Of a stretch of 7,958 nucleotides of DNA, positions 1 through 6,161 are shown piece after piece. Position numbers and translations under genes: made by a program. Numbering within the stretch: position 1 is the first letter of the stretch; every line of letters begins with the position of its first letter. The notes below the pieces were generated by a model. The model worked only from the letters and a program-made list of their open reading frames with translations, was not told where the DNA came from and ran no database searches. Origin of the DNA: Comamonadaceae bacterium (lineage in GTDB: Bacteria; Pseudomonadota; Gammaproteobacteria; Burkholderiales; Burkholderiaceae_C); contig CANBQX010000091.1 of NCBI GenBank assembly GCA_947371775.1, positions 1 to 7,958 of the forward strand, written 5' to 3'.

Positions 1-97
1 AGTTGGGCTGCCACTGTTCGAGTGCGCGCTGCAGCGTGCGGTCTTCACTCAGGTTGACGTTGTTGGGGATCTTGTCGCTGTAATTCATGGATGTCAT
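1..97 (-). CDS. boxB: Benzoyl-CoA 2,3-epoxidase subunit BoxB, N-terminal fragment
   Basis: This is the di-iron oxygenase component that, with the reductase BoxA, converts benzoyl-CoA to its 2,3-epoxide in the cytoplasm. Only the first 32 codons are in the window; the gene continues past base 1. The visible protein begins MTSMNYSDKIPNNVNL and continues SEDRTLQRALEQWQPN, which matches the conserved start of BoxB (KIPNNVNLS, then TLQRALE.WQP) as I recall it. The ATG at 97 is preceded by GGAG (107..104) at a 6-nt spacing; a second in-frame ATG at 88 lacks that spacing. The gene follows boxC by 56 nt on the same strand, so it is probably co-transcribed with it. A fragment this short rests on N-terminal similarity and on the neighbouring box genes. 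No active-site residues are visible. Confidence 0.85.
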   Translation of the reverse strand, partial: MTSMNYSDKIPNNVNLSEDRTLQRALEQWQPN

Positions 98-153
98 AGC
101 AGGCTCCAGGGCGTTAAAGGTGAGTCGATGAAAAAGTGGAATGAGAAAAATAC

Positions 154-1812
154 TTAGACGCGGTTCCAGTCAAAGGCCGCACGCTCGCCTTTGCCGTAGA
201 CCTTGAGCGCGCCTTTTTCGCCCACGGCGTTGGGGCGTTGGAAGATCCAGTTCTGCCATGCGGTCAGGCGGCCAAAGACGCGCGTGGCCATGGTCTCCAT
301 GCCGTTAAAGCGCAGATTGGCTTCCATGCCGGTCAGGGCGTCGGGGGACATAGAGACGCGCTCTTCGATGGCAATGCGCACCTCGTCGGTCCAGTCGATG
401 TCGTCCGGGTTGGCTGTGACCAGGCCCAACGCAAATGCCGCATCGGCATCCAGCGCTTGGCCCTTGACCGCAGATACCGCATCGAGTGGCGCCTGTTCGC
501 CGTAGAAGCGACGCTCCAGGCGGGTCTGGTTGGTGGCCATGGGGTAAAGAGCAAAATTGACCTCGCCCACGGTGATACGGGGGGACGCGGCCTCGTCGTC
601 GGGCAACATGAGCTGGTAGCTGCGGTCGCAGGCCAGGGCCAGCTCCAGGAAGGTCCCGGCAAAGCACGAGCCCGCTTCGATCAAGGCAAACAGGCTGCGC
701 GAGGACACGTCCAGGCGGCTTAGTGTGCGGCGCAGCAGGCCCGTGGTTTCGCGCACCAGCCAATGGTTTCGGTGCGCCAGCAGCGTCGCGTCCATGGCCA
801 ACACGGCCGCCGCCTCGCCCTGGGTTTTGATCAACCAGGTACCGATCTCGTTTTCGTTGGTGCGCATCAGCAGGATGGCGTCTTCGAGTTCGCGCGCCAG
901 CACCAGCGGGTACCAGTGGGAGCTCGTGGCTTCAATCTCGGCAACGCTGGCTGGCTGCGCGCCGCTGGGTGCGTGCACGGTAAACACAGCGGTGCGCTTG
1001 GCGCGGTCGATGTCGACCTTCACATGGCTGTAGTGCAGGGCGTCCGCACTTTGGGTGCATTGCAAGGGCGTGAGTACCACGCCTTTGCCGTCGGCAGGAC
1101 GGTCGCTTTGGGCAGCCAGCTCCAGGGCACGCGCCTGCACGCGGGCCGCAAAATCGGCCGGGCGCACGGCCTCGTCCACCAAGCGCCAGTCCACGGCTTT
1201 TTTGCCACGCACGCCTTCGGCACTGGTGCAAAAAAGATCTGCCAGGTCGTGCCGCACATGGCGCTTGTCGGTGACGCGGGTCAGGCCGCCTGTGCCGGGC
1301 AGCACGCCGAGCAAGGGCACTTCAGGCAGGCTCACCGCGCTGGAGCGGTCGTCCACCAAAATGATTTCGTCGCAGGCCAGGGCCAATTCATAGCCACCAC
1401 CGGCACAGGCGCCGTTGACCGCGGCCAGGAACTTCAATCCGCTGTGGGCCGAGGAGTCTTCCAAGCCGTTGCGTGTCTCGTTGGTGAATTTGCAGAAATT
1501 CACTTTCCACGCATGGCTACACAGGCCCAGCATGAAGATGTTGGCGCCAGAGCAAAACACCTTGTCCTTGGCGCTGGTGACCACCACGGTGCGGACTTCG
1601 GGGTGCTCAAAGCGGATGCGCTGAATGGCGTCGTTCAATTCAATGTCCACGCCCAGGTCATAGCTGTTGAGCTTGAGCTTGTAGCCGGGACGCAGCCCCG
1701 CGTTTTCGTCAAAGTCGGCTTTCAGGGTGGCCACGACACCGTCAAAGCTGAGTTTCCAGTGCTTGTATTGCGAAGGGTGGGTTTGGTAGCTGATGGTTTC
1801 GGCGTTTGACAC
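154..1812 (-). CDS. boxC: Benzoyl-CoA-dihydrodiol lyase / 2,3-epoxybenzoyl-CoA dihydrolase BoxC
   Basis: BoxC opens the ring of 2,3-epoxybenzoyl-CoA, giving 3,4-dehydroadipyl-CoA semialdehyde and formate, in the cytoplasm. The protein is 552 aa, close to the usual length of about 550. It belongs to the crotonase (enoyl-CoA hydratase) superfamily and has two crotonase-like halves. The first contains KVFCSGANI (84-92) and the oxyanion-hole segment VNGACAGGGYELALACDE (132-149), then LPEVPLLGVLPGTGG (162-176), where a crotonase catalytic Glu would align near E164. The second half repeats the pattern as AGSCFAGTFLELALACDR (380-397) and GEVNFALYPMATNQTRLERR (416-435). The C-terminal NWIFQRPNA and YGKGERAAFDWNRV are typical of BoxC. 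I chose GTG at 1812 because AGGAG (1825..1821) lies 8 nt upstream; the longer ATG start at 1839 has no ribosome binding site. The gene lies 96 nt after boxR and has its own promoter and a likely operator in that gap. Confidence 0.95.
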   Translation of the reverse strand: MSNAETISYQTHPSQYKHWKLSFDGVVATLKADFDENAGLRPGYKLKLNSYDLGVDIELNDAIQRIRFEHPEVRTVVVTSAKDKVFCSGANIFMLGLCSHAWKVNFCKFTNETRNGLEDSSAHSGLKFLAAVNGACAGGGYELALACDEIILVDDRSSAVSLPEVPLLGVLPGTGGLTRVTDKRHVRHDLADLFCTSAEGVRGKKAVDWRLVDEAVRPADFAARVQARALELAAQSDRPADGKGVVLTPLQCTQSADALHYSHVKVDIDRAKRTAVFTVHAPSGAQPASVAEIEATSSHWYPLVLARELEDAILLMRTNENEIGTWLIKTQGEAAAVLAMDATLLAHRNHWLVRETTGLLRRTLSRLDVSSRSLFALIEAGSCFAGTFLELALACDRSYQLMLPDDEAASPRITVGEVNFALYPMATNQTRLERRFYGEQAPLDAVSAVKGQALDADAAFALGLVTANPDDIDWTDEVRIAIEERVSMSPDALTGMEANLRFNGMETMATRVFGRLTAWQNWIFQRPNAVGEKGALKVYGKGERAAFDWNRV

Positions 1813-1820
1813 GGTGCGGT

Positions 1821-1825
1821 CTCCT
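1821..1825 (-). promoter_or_regulatory. boxC ribosome binding site that decides the start
   Basis: AGGAG lies 8 nt upstream of the GTG codon at 1812. It falls inside the reading frame of the alternative ATG at 1839, which itself is preceded only by AT-rich sequence with no Shine-Dalgarno match. This favours the 552-aa product over a 561-aa one. Confidence 0.8.
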
Positions 1826-1856
1826 GAAGGTGCTTGCATGAAAATGCGTTTAACGA

Positions 1857-1891
1857 TGACGCATCATAGTGCATGTTTTTTCCATGCGTCA
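1857..1891. repeat. Inverted repeat across the boxC promoter
   Basis: An exact 8-bp inverted repeat has arms TGACGCAT (1857-1864) and ATGCGTCA (1884-1891), separated by 19 bp. A second, nested pair, GCATG (1871-1875) and CATGC (1883-1887), lies within the same stretch. The right arm overlaps the boxC -35 hexamer, and the left arm reaches the downstream end of the -10 hexamer. Symmetry spanning the promoter suggests binding of a dimeric regulator; the sequence alone does not show which one. Confidence 0.6.
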
Positions 1892-1892
1892 A
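1863..1892 (-). promoter_or_regulatory. Sigma70-type promoter of boxC(BA)
   Basis: Read on the minus strand, TTGACG (1892..1887) and TATGAT (1868..1863) are separated by 18 bp. Both hexamers match the sigma70 consensus at five of six positions. The predicted start of transcription is near 1856, leaving a leader of about 45 nt before the GTG at 1812. The promoter lies just after the boxR stop codon, so boxCB can be transcribed independently of boxR even though the genes share a strand. Confidence 0.7.
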
Positions 1893-1905
1893 GCATTTTT
1901 ATGCA
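1888..1905 (-). promoter_or_regulatory. Candidate BoxR operator at the boxC promoter (TGCA-N6-TGCTTGAC)
   Basis: On the minus strand this reads TGCA, six A/T bases (TAAAAA), then TGCTTGAC, whose TTGAC belongs to the -35 hexamer. The same element with the same spacing and register stands at the boxD promoter (2828-2845). BzdR/BoxR regulators are known to bind sites built from TGCA words, which makes BoxR the likely ligand. A protein bound here would block RNA polymerase. Additional TGCA words lie at 1870-1873 and 1835-1838, about three helical turns apart. BoxR binding is inferred. Confidence 0.65.
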
Positions 1906-1908
1906 TCT

Positions 1909-2847
1909 TTAGGAGTTTATTTGCAAGCCCTGGCGTACCAAAGTGCGCAGCTGGTCAAAGGTGGCATCCAGCGGTTGGGTGCTGGTGTTCAGACGCAGCT
2001 GCGCCTTGGAATAGAAGGGGGCACGGCCGGTCAATATTCCCTTCAGGTCTTCCATCGCCTCTTTGCTGGCGGCCATGGGGCGCATGTCGCCTTGGGCAAT
2101 CACGCGACGCATATGGTCTTCAGGCTCGGCCTGCAGCCACACGGTGGTGCAATGCGCCAGCAGGAGGTTAAAGCTGGCGGGGTCTGACACCAGCCCGCCG
2201 GGGGTGGCAATCACCGCCTCGGGGTAGATCTGAATGCTTTCTTCCAGGGCTCGGCGCTCGTAGCGACGGTAGGCGCTCACACCGTACAAGGCCTGGATTT
2301 CTGCTACGCTGCATCCGGCAAATTTCTCAATCTCCTGGCTGAGTTCCACGAAGGGAAAGCCCAGGTCCTGCGCCAGCATTTGCCCCAGTGTGGACTTGCC
2401 TGCGCCACGCAAACCGATCAGCGCCACCCGCGGGCTCAGGGCGGCATTGCCCCCACCGGTGCCCAGCATTTCGCCAATCGCAACGCGCACTTTTTGCAGG
2501 GTGGCGTCGTCGCGCTGTTCCAGCATTTCGCGAATCATCAGCCACTCAGGCGACGAGGTGGTCACGTCACCAATGAGTTCGGTGACGGTGCACTGCAAGG
2601 CGTTGGCCACTTGCAGCAGCACCAGGACGGAAGCGTTGCCCAGGCCGTACTCCATATTGGCCAAGTGGCGTTCTGAGACGTCTGCAATTTGCGCCAGAGC
2701 CTTGCGCGTCATACCCCGGCGGGCGCGCAGCGCGCTGACCCGCGCGCCCAAAGCCACGAGGAAGGGGTGTTTAGAGGGGGTAGCGCCCTCTGAATCCGGG
2801 ACGTCGCTCGGTGTTAACCCGGATATGTGCAATATAGTGCTTGACAT
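1909..2847 (-). CDS. boxR: BoxR: benzoyl-CoA-responsive XRE regulator with shikimate-kinase-like domain
   Basis: The 312-aa protein joins an N-terminal XRE/Cro-CI helix-turn-helix (about 28-92: LGARVSALRARRGMTRKALA, ADVSERHLANMEYGLGNASV) to a C-terminal shikimate-kinase-like domain (about 139-308), the architecture of BzdR/BoxR. In characterised relatives the second domain binds benzoyl-CoA and relieves repression of box or bzd promoters. The Walker A loop GLRGAGKST (145-153) is intact, and YRRYERR (193-199), the QGDMRP lid-like segment (252-257) and TGRAPFY (273-279) follow. Where shikimate kinases have an Asp that binds shikimate, this protein has Ser (FVELSQEIE, S170), and the GGG motif is PGG (217-219), consistent with a sensor and not a kinase. 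The ATG at 2847 has only a weak ribosome binding site, and residues 1-27 form an extension of low complexity. The gene diverges from boxD and precedes boxC, with candidate operators at both flanks. Confidence 0.92.
   Translation of the reverse strand: MSSTILHISGLTPSDVPDSEGATPSKHPFLVALGARVSALRARRGMTRKALAQIADVSERHLANMEYGLGNASVLVLLQVANALQCTVTELIGDVTTSSPEWLMIREMLEQRDDATLQKVRVAIGEMLGTGGGNAALSPRVALIGLRGAGKSTLGQMLAQDLGFPFVELSQEIEKFAGCSVAEIQALYGVSAYRRYERRALEESIQIYPEAVIATPGGLVSDPASFNLLLAHCTTVWLQAEPEDHMRRVIAQGDMRPMAASKEAMEDLKGILTGRAPFYSKAQLRLNTSTQPLDATFDQLRTLVRQGLQINS
2828..2845 (+). promoter_or_regulatory. Candidate BoxR operator at the boxD promoter (TGCA-N6-TGCTTGAC)
   Basis: On the plus strand TGCA (2828-2831), six bases ATATAG, and TGCTTGAC (2838-2845) repeat exactly the arrangement at the boxC promoter on the other strand, with TTGAC again part of the -35 hexamer. 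The site lies inside the first codons of boxR, so a bound regulator could also obstruct boxR transcription. Binding by BoxR is inferred from the shared motif and the TGCA-based operators known for BzdR/BoxR. Confidence 0.65.
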
Positions 2848-2869
2848 GGGCTGTACTTCGATTTATGGT
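2841..2869 (+). promoter_or_regulatory. Sigma70-type promoter of the boxD-bclA operon
   Basis: TTGACA (2841-2846, a perfect -35) and TATGGT (2864-2869, four of six) are separated by 17 bp. Transcription would begin near 2876, giving a leader of roughly 107 nt before the boxD ATG at 2983. The -35 hexamer overlaps the boxR start codon on the other strand. This promoter probably serves all four plus-strand genes, because no later gap is large enough for an obvious second one. Confidence 0.7.
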
Positions 2870-2893
2870 TCGCATGCAGAATAATTCATTATT
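2869..2893. repeat. Two adjacent palindromes between the divergent promoters
   Basis: TTCGCATGCAGAA (2869-2881) is a near-palindrome around GCATGC, imperfect by one base. It is followed by the perfect inverted repeat AATAAT-TC-ATTATT (2880-2893). Together they cover the predicted start sites of both divergent promoters and the boxR -10 hexamer. They could be regulator sites or simply AT-rich promoter sequence; no function is shown by the sequence. Confidence 0.4.
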
Positions 2894-2906
2894 TCAGAAA
2901 TCACAA
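2878..2906 (-). promoter_or_regulatory. Probable sigma70-type promoter of boxR
   Basis: On the minus strand TTGTGA (2906..2901) and TATTCT (2883..2878) are separated by 17 bp; each hexamer matches consensus at four of six positions. Transcription would start near 2871, about 24 nt before the boxR ATG. The element faces the boxD promoter, and their -10 hexamers are only 8 bp apart. A weaker TGCA-N5-TGCT word pair (2935..2923 on the minus strand) lies 16 bp upstream of the -35. Confidence 0.5.
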
Positions 2907-2982
2907 GCCACCACGAGAAAAAAGCATTGCTTGCAGCCTTCGCAATTTGACGTGTATCAAAGCTCTAACGAATGATCGCCTT

Positions 2983-4554
2983 ATGACTGAACTACTTCCC
3001 AACTACCTTGGCGGCCAATGGTCCCTGGGCTGCGGCACGGGCAGCACCTTGCTGGACCCGGTGCTGGGTACACCGCTGGTGCGGGTAGATGCCACCGGCC
3101 TGGACCTGGACGCGGGCTTTGCCTTTGCCCGTGACGTGGGCGGCGCGGCCTTGCGCGCCCTGAGCTACCGCGAACGCGCTGCCCTGCTGGGCGCCGCTGT
3201 CAAAGTGCTGCAAGCCAACCGCGATGCCTATTACGAGATTGCCACGGCCAACAGCGGCACCGTCAAAAACGACTCGGCAGTGGACATTGATGGCGGCATC
3301 TTCACACTGGGCACCTATGCCAAATTGGGCGAGTCTCTGGGTGAGCGCCAGCACTTGGTAGACGCCGACATGGTGCGCCTGGGCAAAGACCCCCTGTTTC
3401 AGTCGCAGCACGTGCTGGTGCCTACCCGCGGTGTGGCACTGCTGATCAATGCCTTTAACTTTCCCTCCTGGGGCTTGTGGGAAAAAGCGGCGCCTGCGCT
3501 GCTCTCGGGCGTGCCGGTCATCGTCAAGCCGGGAACCGCGACCGCCTGGTTGACCCAGCGCATGGTGCAAGACGTGGTGAATGCAGGCATTTTTCCGCCC
3601 GGCGCGCTGTCGGTGGTGTGCGGAAGCTCGGCCGGGCTGCTGGATGCTCTTCAACCCTTGGATGTGCTGTCCTTTACCGGTTCGGCCGAGACCGCGCGCC
3701 TGGTGCGTTCGCATTCGGCGGTGGCCCAGCACTCGGTGCGGGTGAACATCGAGGCCGACAGCCTGAACTCGGCCTTTCTGCTGCCTGGCGAAGACGCCAG
3801 CAGCGAATCGTTTGGCTTGCTGGTCAAAGAGGTGGTGCGCGAGATGACGGTCAAGTCGGGGCAGAAGTGCACCGCCATTCGCCGCGTCTTTGTGCCGGAA
3901 ACCTTGTACGACGCGGCTGCTCAAGCCATTGCGGCCCGCCTGTCGAGCATCAGCGTCGGCAACCCCCGCAACGACACGGTGCGCATGGGTTCGTTGGTGA
4001 GCCGTGCGCAGTTGCAATCGGTGCGCGAGGGCTTGCAAGCACTGCAGAGCCAAACCGATACCTTGTACGACGGCGCCAACATGCCCTTGGTGGACGCCGA
4101 CCCGGCGGTGGCTTGCTGCGTCGGCCCCACGCTATTGGGAGCGCGCAACGCCGATGCGGCCGCCGTGGTGCATGCGATGGAAGTGTTTGGTCCGGTCGCG
4201 ACTCTGTTGCCTTACCGAAGCAGCGACCATGCCTTGGAACTGATTCGCCGCGGCCAAGGCTCTTTGGTGGCGTCTATTTACGGAAGCGACCCGCAACGCC
4301 TGGCTGACACTGCGCTGGCGCTGGCGGACAGCCATGGCCGGGTACACAGCATTTCGCCCGACGTGGCGGCCTCCCACACGGGCCATGGCAACGTGATGCC
4401 CCAGTCGCGGCACGGCGGCCCGGGCCGCGCGGGCGGTGGCGAAGAGCTAGGCGGCTTGCGCGCTTTGGGCTTTTACCACCGCCGCAGTGCCGTCCAGGCC
4501 AGTACCAGCGTTTTGAATTTGCTGCGCGACAGCGACGCAGCGCCCAGTCCCTGA
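2983..4554 (+). CDS. boxD: 3,4-dehydroadipyl-CoA semialdehyde dehydrogenase BoxD
   Basis: This is an aldehyde dehydrogenase of the box pathway that oxidises the semialdehyde released by BoxC to 3,4-dehydroadipyl-CoA with NADP+, in the cytoplasm. The 523-aa protein shows the ALDH plan: NAFNFPSWGLWEK (156-168) with the cofactor-binding Lys168, VIVKPGTATAW (179-189), FTGSAETARLV (231-241) of the nucleotide fold, general-base Glu257 in NIEADSLNSAF, and nucleophile Cys296 in SGQKCTAIR. The length and the E257/C296 numbering agree with the structurally characterised Burkholderia xenovorans enzyme as I recall it. It resembles the ALDH half of PaaZ, but it is free-standing and sits among box genes. 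I chose the ATG at 2983 (MTELLPNYLGGQW) over an upstream in-frame TTG because family members begin here; its ribosome binding site is weak. The stop lies 11 nt before bclA. Confidence 0.92.
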   Translation: MTELLPNYLGGQWSLGCGTGSTLLDPVLGTPLVRVDATGLDLDAGFAFARDVGGAALRALSYRERAALLGAAVKVLQANRDAYYEIATANSGTVKNDSAVDIDGGIFTLGTYAKLGESLGERQHLVDADMVRLGKDPLFQSQHVLVPTRGVALLINAFNFPSWGLWEKAAPALLSGVPVIVKPGTATAWLTQRMVQDVVNAGIFPPGALSVVCGSSAGLLDALQPLDVLSFTGSAETARLVRSHSAVAQHSVRVNIEADSLNSAFLLPGEDASSESFGLLVKEVVREMTVKSGQKCTAIRRVFVPETLYDAAAQAIAARLSSISVGNPRNDTVRMGSLVSRAQLQSVREGLQALQSQTDTLYDGANMPLVDADPAVACCVGPTLLGARNADAAAVVHAMEVFGPVATLLPYRSSDHALELIRRGQGSLVASIYGSDPQRLADTALALADSHGRVHSISPDVAASHTGHGNVMPQSRHGGPGRAGGGEELGGLRALGFYHRRSAVQASTSVLNLLRDSDAAPSP

Positions 4555-4565
4555 AAGGCCTCGCC

Positions 4566-6161
4566 ATGCCAAACACCCCTGCGATGGGCCCCACCAGCCC
4601 GCACTTCAATTTCGCGCAGTATCTGCTGAACTGCAATGCGCAGCGCCCCGACAAGCTGGCGTTTGTCGATGACCAAGCCAGCCTGACGTATGGCGCCATG
4701 GCCGGGCGCATTCGCGCGGTGGCGGGTGCCCTGCTCGCAAGCGGTGTCCACCGCGAAGAGCGCGTGCTTCTTTTGATGCAAGACTGCAACGACTGGCCCA
4801 GCATTTTTCTGGGCGCCATGTACGCAGGCGTGGTGCCAGTGGCCGTGAACACCTTGCTGACGGCGGATGATTACGCCTATATGCTGCAAAAAAGCCGTTC
4901 GCAGGTGGCCTTGGTTTCGCAGGCCCTGCTACCGGTGTTGCAGCAAGCGCTGGAGCATGCCAAAGCCAACGGAGGCCACGAGGTGAAGCAGATGGTGGTT
5001 GCCAACCCGCAAGGCGCACTTCCCCAGGGTGTGCTGGCCTTGGACGACTTTTTGGCAGCGCACCCGCCACTGGCGCAATGCGCCAACACGGGTGCCGACG
5101 ACCCTGGTTTCTGGTTGTTTTCATCCGGCTCCACAGGTCGGCCCAAGGCCACAGTGCACAGCCAAATCAACCCCTACTGGACGGCCACACTTTATGGACA
5201 GCAGGTGCTGGCACTGACTGAGCACGATGTGTGTTTTTCGGCAGCCAAGCTGTTCTTTGCCTATGGCTTGGGCAATGCACTGAGCTTTCCGCTCAGTGTG
5301 GGAGCCACCACGCTGCTGATGGCCGAGCGGCCTACGCCGGATGCGGTGTTCAAGCGCTGGCGCGGGCAGGTCGGCGGCGCGCAACCCACGGTGTTTTTTG
5401 GCGCGCCCACCGGATTTGCGGGCATGTTGGCTGCGCCCGGTGTGCCCGCGCGCAGCGAGGTGCGCTTGCGCCTGGTGTCCTCGGCGGGCGAGGCACTGCC
5501 CAGCGAGCTGGGCCAGCGCTTCCATGCGCACTTTGGTGTGGACATCATTGATGGCATTGGCTCCACCGAGATGCTCCATATTTATCTGTCGAATCTGCCC
5601 ACGCGGGTGCGTTACGGCAGCACGGGCTGGCCTGTGCCCGGCTACGAACTCTCTCTGCGCGGTGACGACGGCCAGGCGGTGGCAGATGGTGAAGTAGGCG
5701 ACCTGTTTATCCAAGGCCCGAGCGCGGCGCTGATGTATTGGGGTAACCGCGAAAAAACCTGCGAAACCTTTCAAGGCAGCTGGACCCGCAGCGGCGACAA
5801 ATACGTGCGCAACGAGGACGGCAGCTACACCTACAGCGGTCGCAGCGATGACATGCTCAAGGTCAGCGGCATCTATGTGTCGCCCTTTGAGGTGGAGTCC
5901 ACACTGGTGCAGCACCCCGCGGTGCTGGAGGCTGCGGTGATTGGCGCGCCCGACAGTGACGGTTTGACCAAAACACGGGCCTATGTGGTGTGCAAACCCG
6001 GCATGACGCTGCAAGCGGATGAACTCAAGGCTTTTGTCAAAGACCGCTTAGCGCCCTACAAATACCCCCGGGTGATTGAGTTTGTCGACGAATTGCCCAA
6101 GACGGCGACCGGCAAGATTCAGCGCTTCAAGCTGCGCGAGCGGGCCGCCCTGAATCCATGA
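4566..6161 (+). CDS. bclA: Benzoate-CoA ligase
   Basis: This enzyme activates benzoate to benzoyl-CoA with ATP, forming AMP and pyrophosphate; it is the entry step that supplies both BoxB substrate and BoxR effector. The 531-aa protein is a full-length ANL-superfamily adenylating enzyme. It shows the P-loop SSGSTGRPK (186-194), FAYGLGN (231-237) and GIGSTEMLHIY (330-340) around the acyl pocket, the TRSGDKY segment (407-413) with the ribose-binding Asp, the hinge YSGRSDDMLKVSG (423-435), and the C-terminal catalytic Lys517 in PKTATGKIQRFKLR. The STEMLHI segment with its His338 and the AYG motif fit characterised benzoate-CoA ligases better than acetate or long-chain acyl ligases. Related substrates such as fluoro- or aminobenzoates cannot be excluded. 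A GAAAGG stretch precedes the ATG at a somewhat long distance. The stop overlaps the next gene by 4 nt. Confidence 0.93.
   Translation: MPNTPAMGPTSPHFNFAQYLLNCNAQRPDKLAFVDDQASLTYGAMAGRIRAVAGALLASGVHREERVLLLMQDCNDWPSIFLGAMYAGVVPVAVNTLLTADDYAYMLQKSRSQVALVSQALLPVLQQALEHAKANGGHEVKQMVVANPQGALPQGVLALDDFLAAHPPLAQCANTGADDPGFWLFSSGSTGRPKATVHSQINPYWTATLYGQQVLALTEHDVCFSAAKLFFAYGLGNALSFPLSVGATTLLMAERPTPDAVFKRWRGQVGGAQPTVFFGAPTGFAGMLAAPGVPARSEVRLRLVSSAGEALPSELGQRFHAHFGVDIIDGIGSTEMLHIYLSNLPTRVRYGSTGWPVPGYELSLRGDDGQAVADGEVGDLFIQGPSAALMYWGNREKTCETFQGSWTRSGDKYVRNEDGSYTYSGRSDDMLKVSGIYVSPFEVESTLVQHPAVLEAAVIGAPDSDGLTKTRAYVVCKPGMTLQADELKAFVKDRLAPYKYPRVIEFVDELPKTATGKIQRFKLRERAALNP

Noticed and set aside
98..153. 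Possible terminator or separate promoter between boxC and boxB.
   Set aside because: The 56-nt gap shows no stem-loop followed by a T run on the minus strand and no convincing promoter; it looks like an ordinary intra-operon spacer.
763..1809. A 348-codon open frame on the plus strand opposite boxC.
   Set aside because: It is the antisense shadow of a GC-rich gene: low-complexity Gly/Ala/His/Gln-rich protein with no recognisable domain, while boxC on the other strand has clear family motifs throughout.
1813..1839. The longer, 561-residue version of BoxC starting at ATG 1839.
   Set aside because: No Shine-Dalgarno sequence precedes that ATG, whereas AGGAG is correctly spaced before the GTG at 1812.
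2874..2975. A 33-codon open frame in the boxD leader, beginning ATG at 2874 and ending TGA 7 nt before the boxD start.
   Set aside because: It has no ribosome binding site, its ATG lies at or just before the predicted transcription start, and a frame of this length arises often by chance. Conservation in relatives would be needed to reconsider it as a leader peptide.
2992..4053. A 353-codon open frame on the minus strand opposite boxD.
   Set aside because: The translation is rich in His, Gln and Arg without any motif, typical of antisense frames in high-GC genes; the plus strand encodes an intact aldehyde dehydrogenase.
5121..6014. A 297-codon open frame on the minus strand opposite bclA.
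   Set aside because: Same pattern of antisense shadow; the plus-strand ligase accounts for all of this sequence with conserved motifs.
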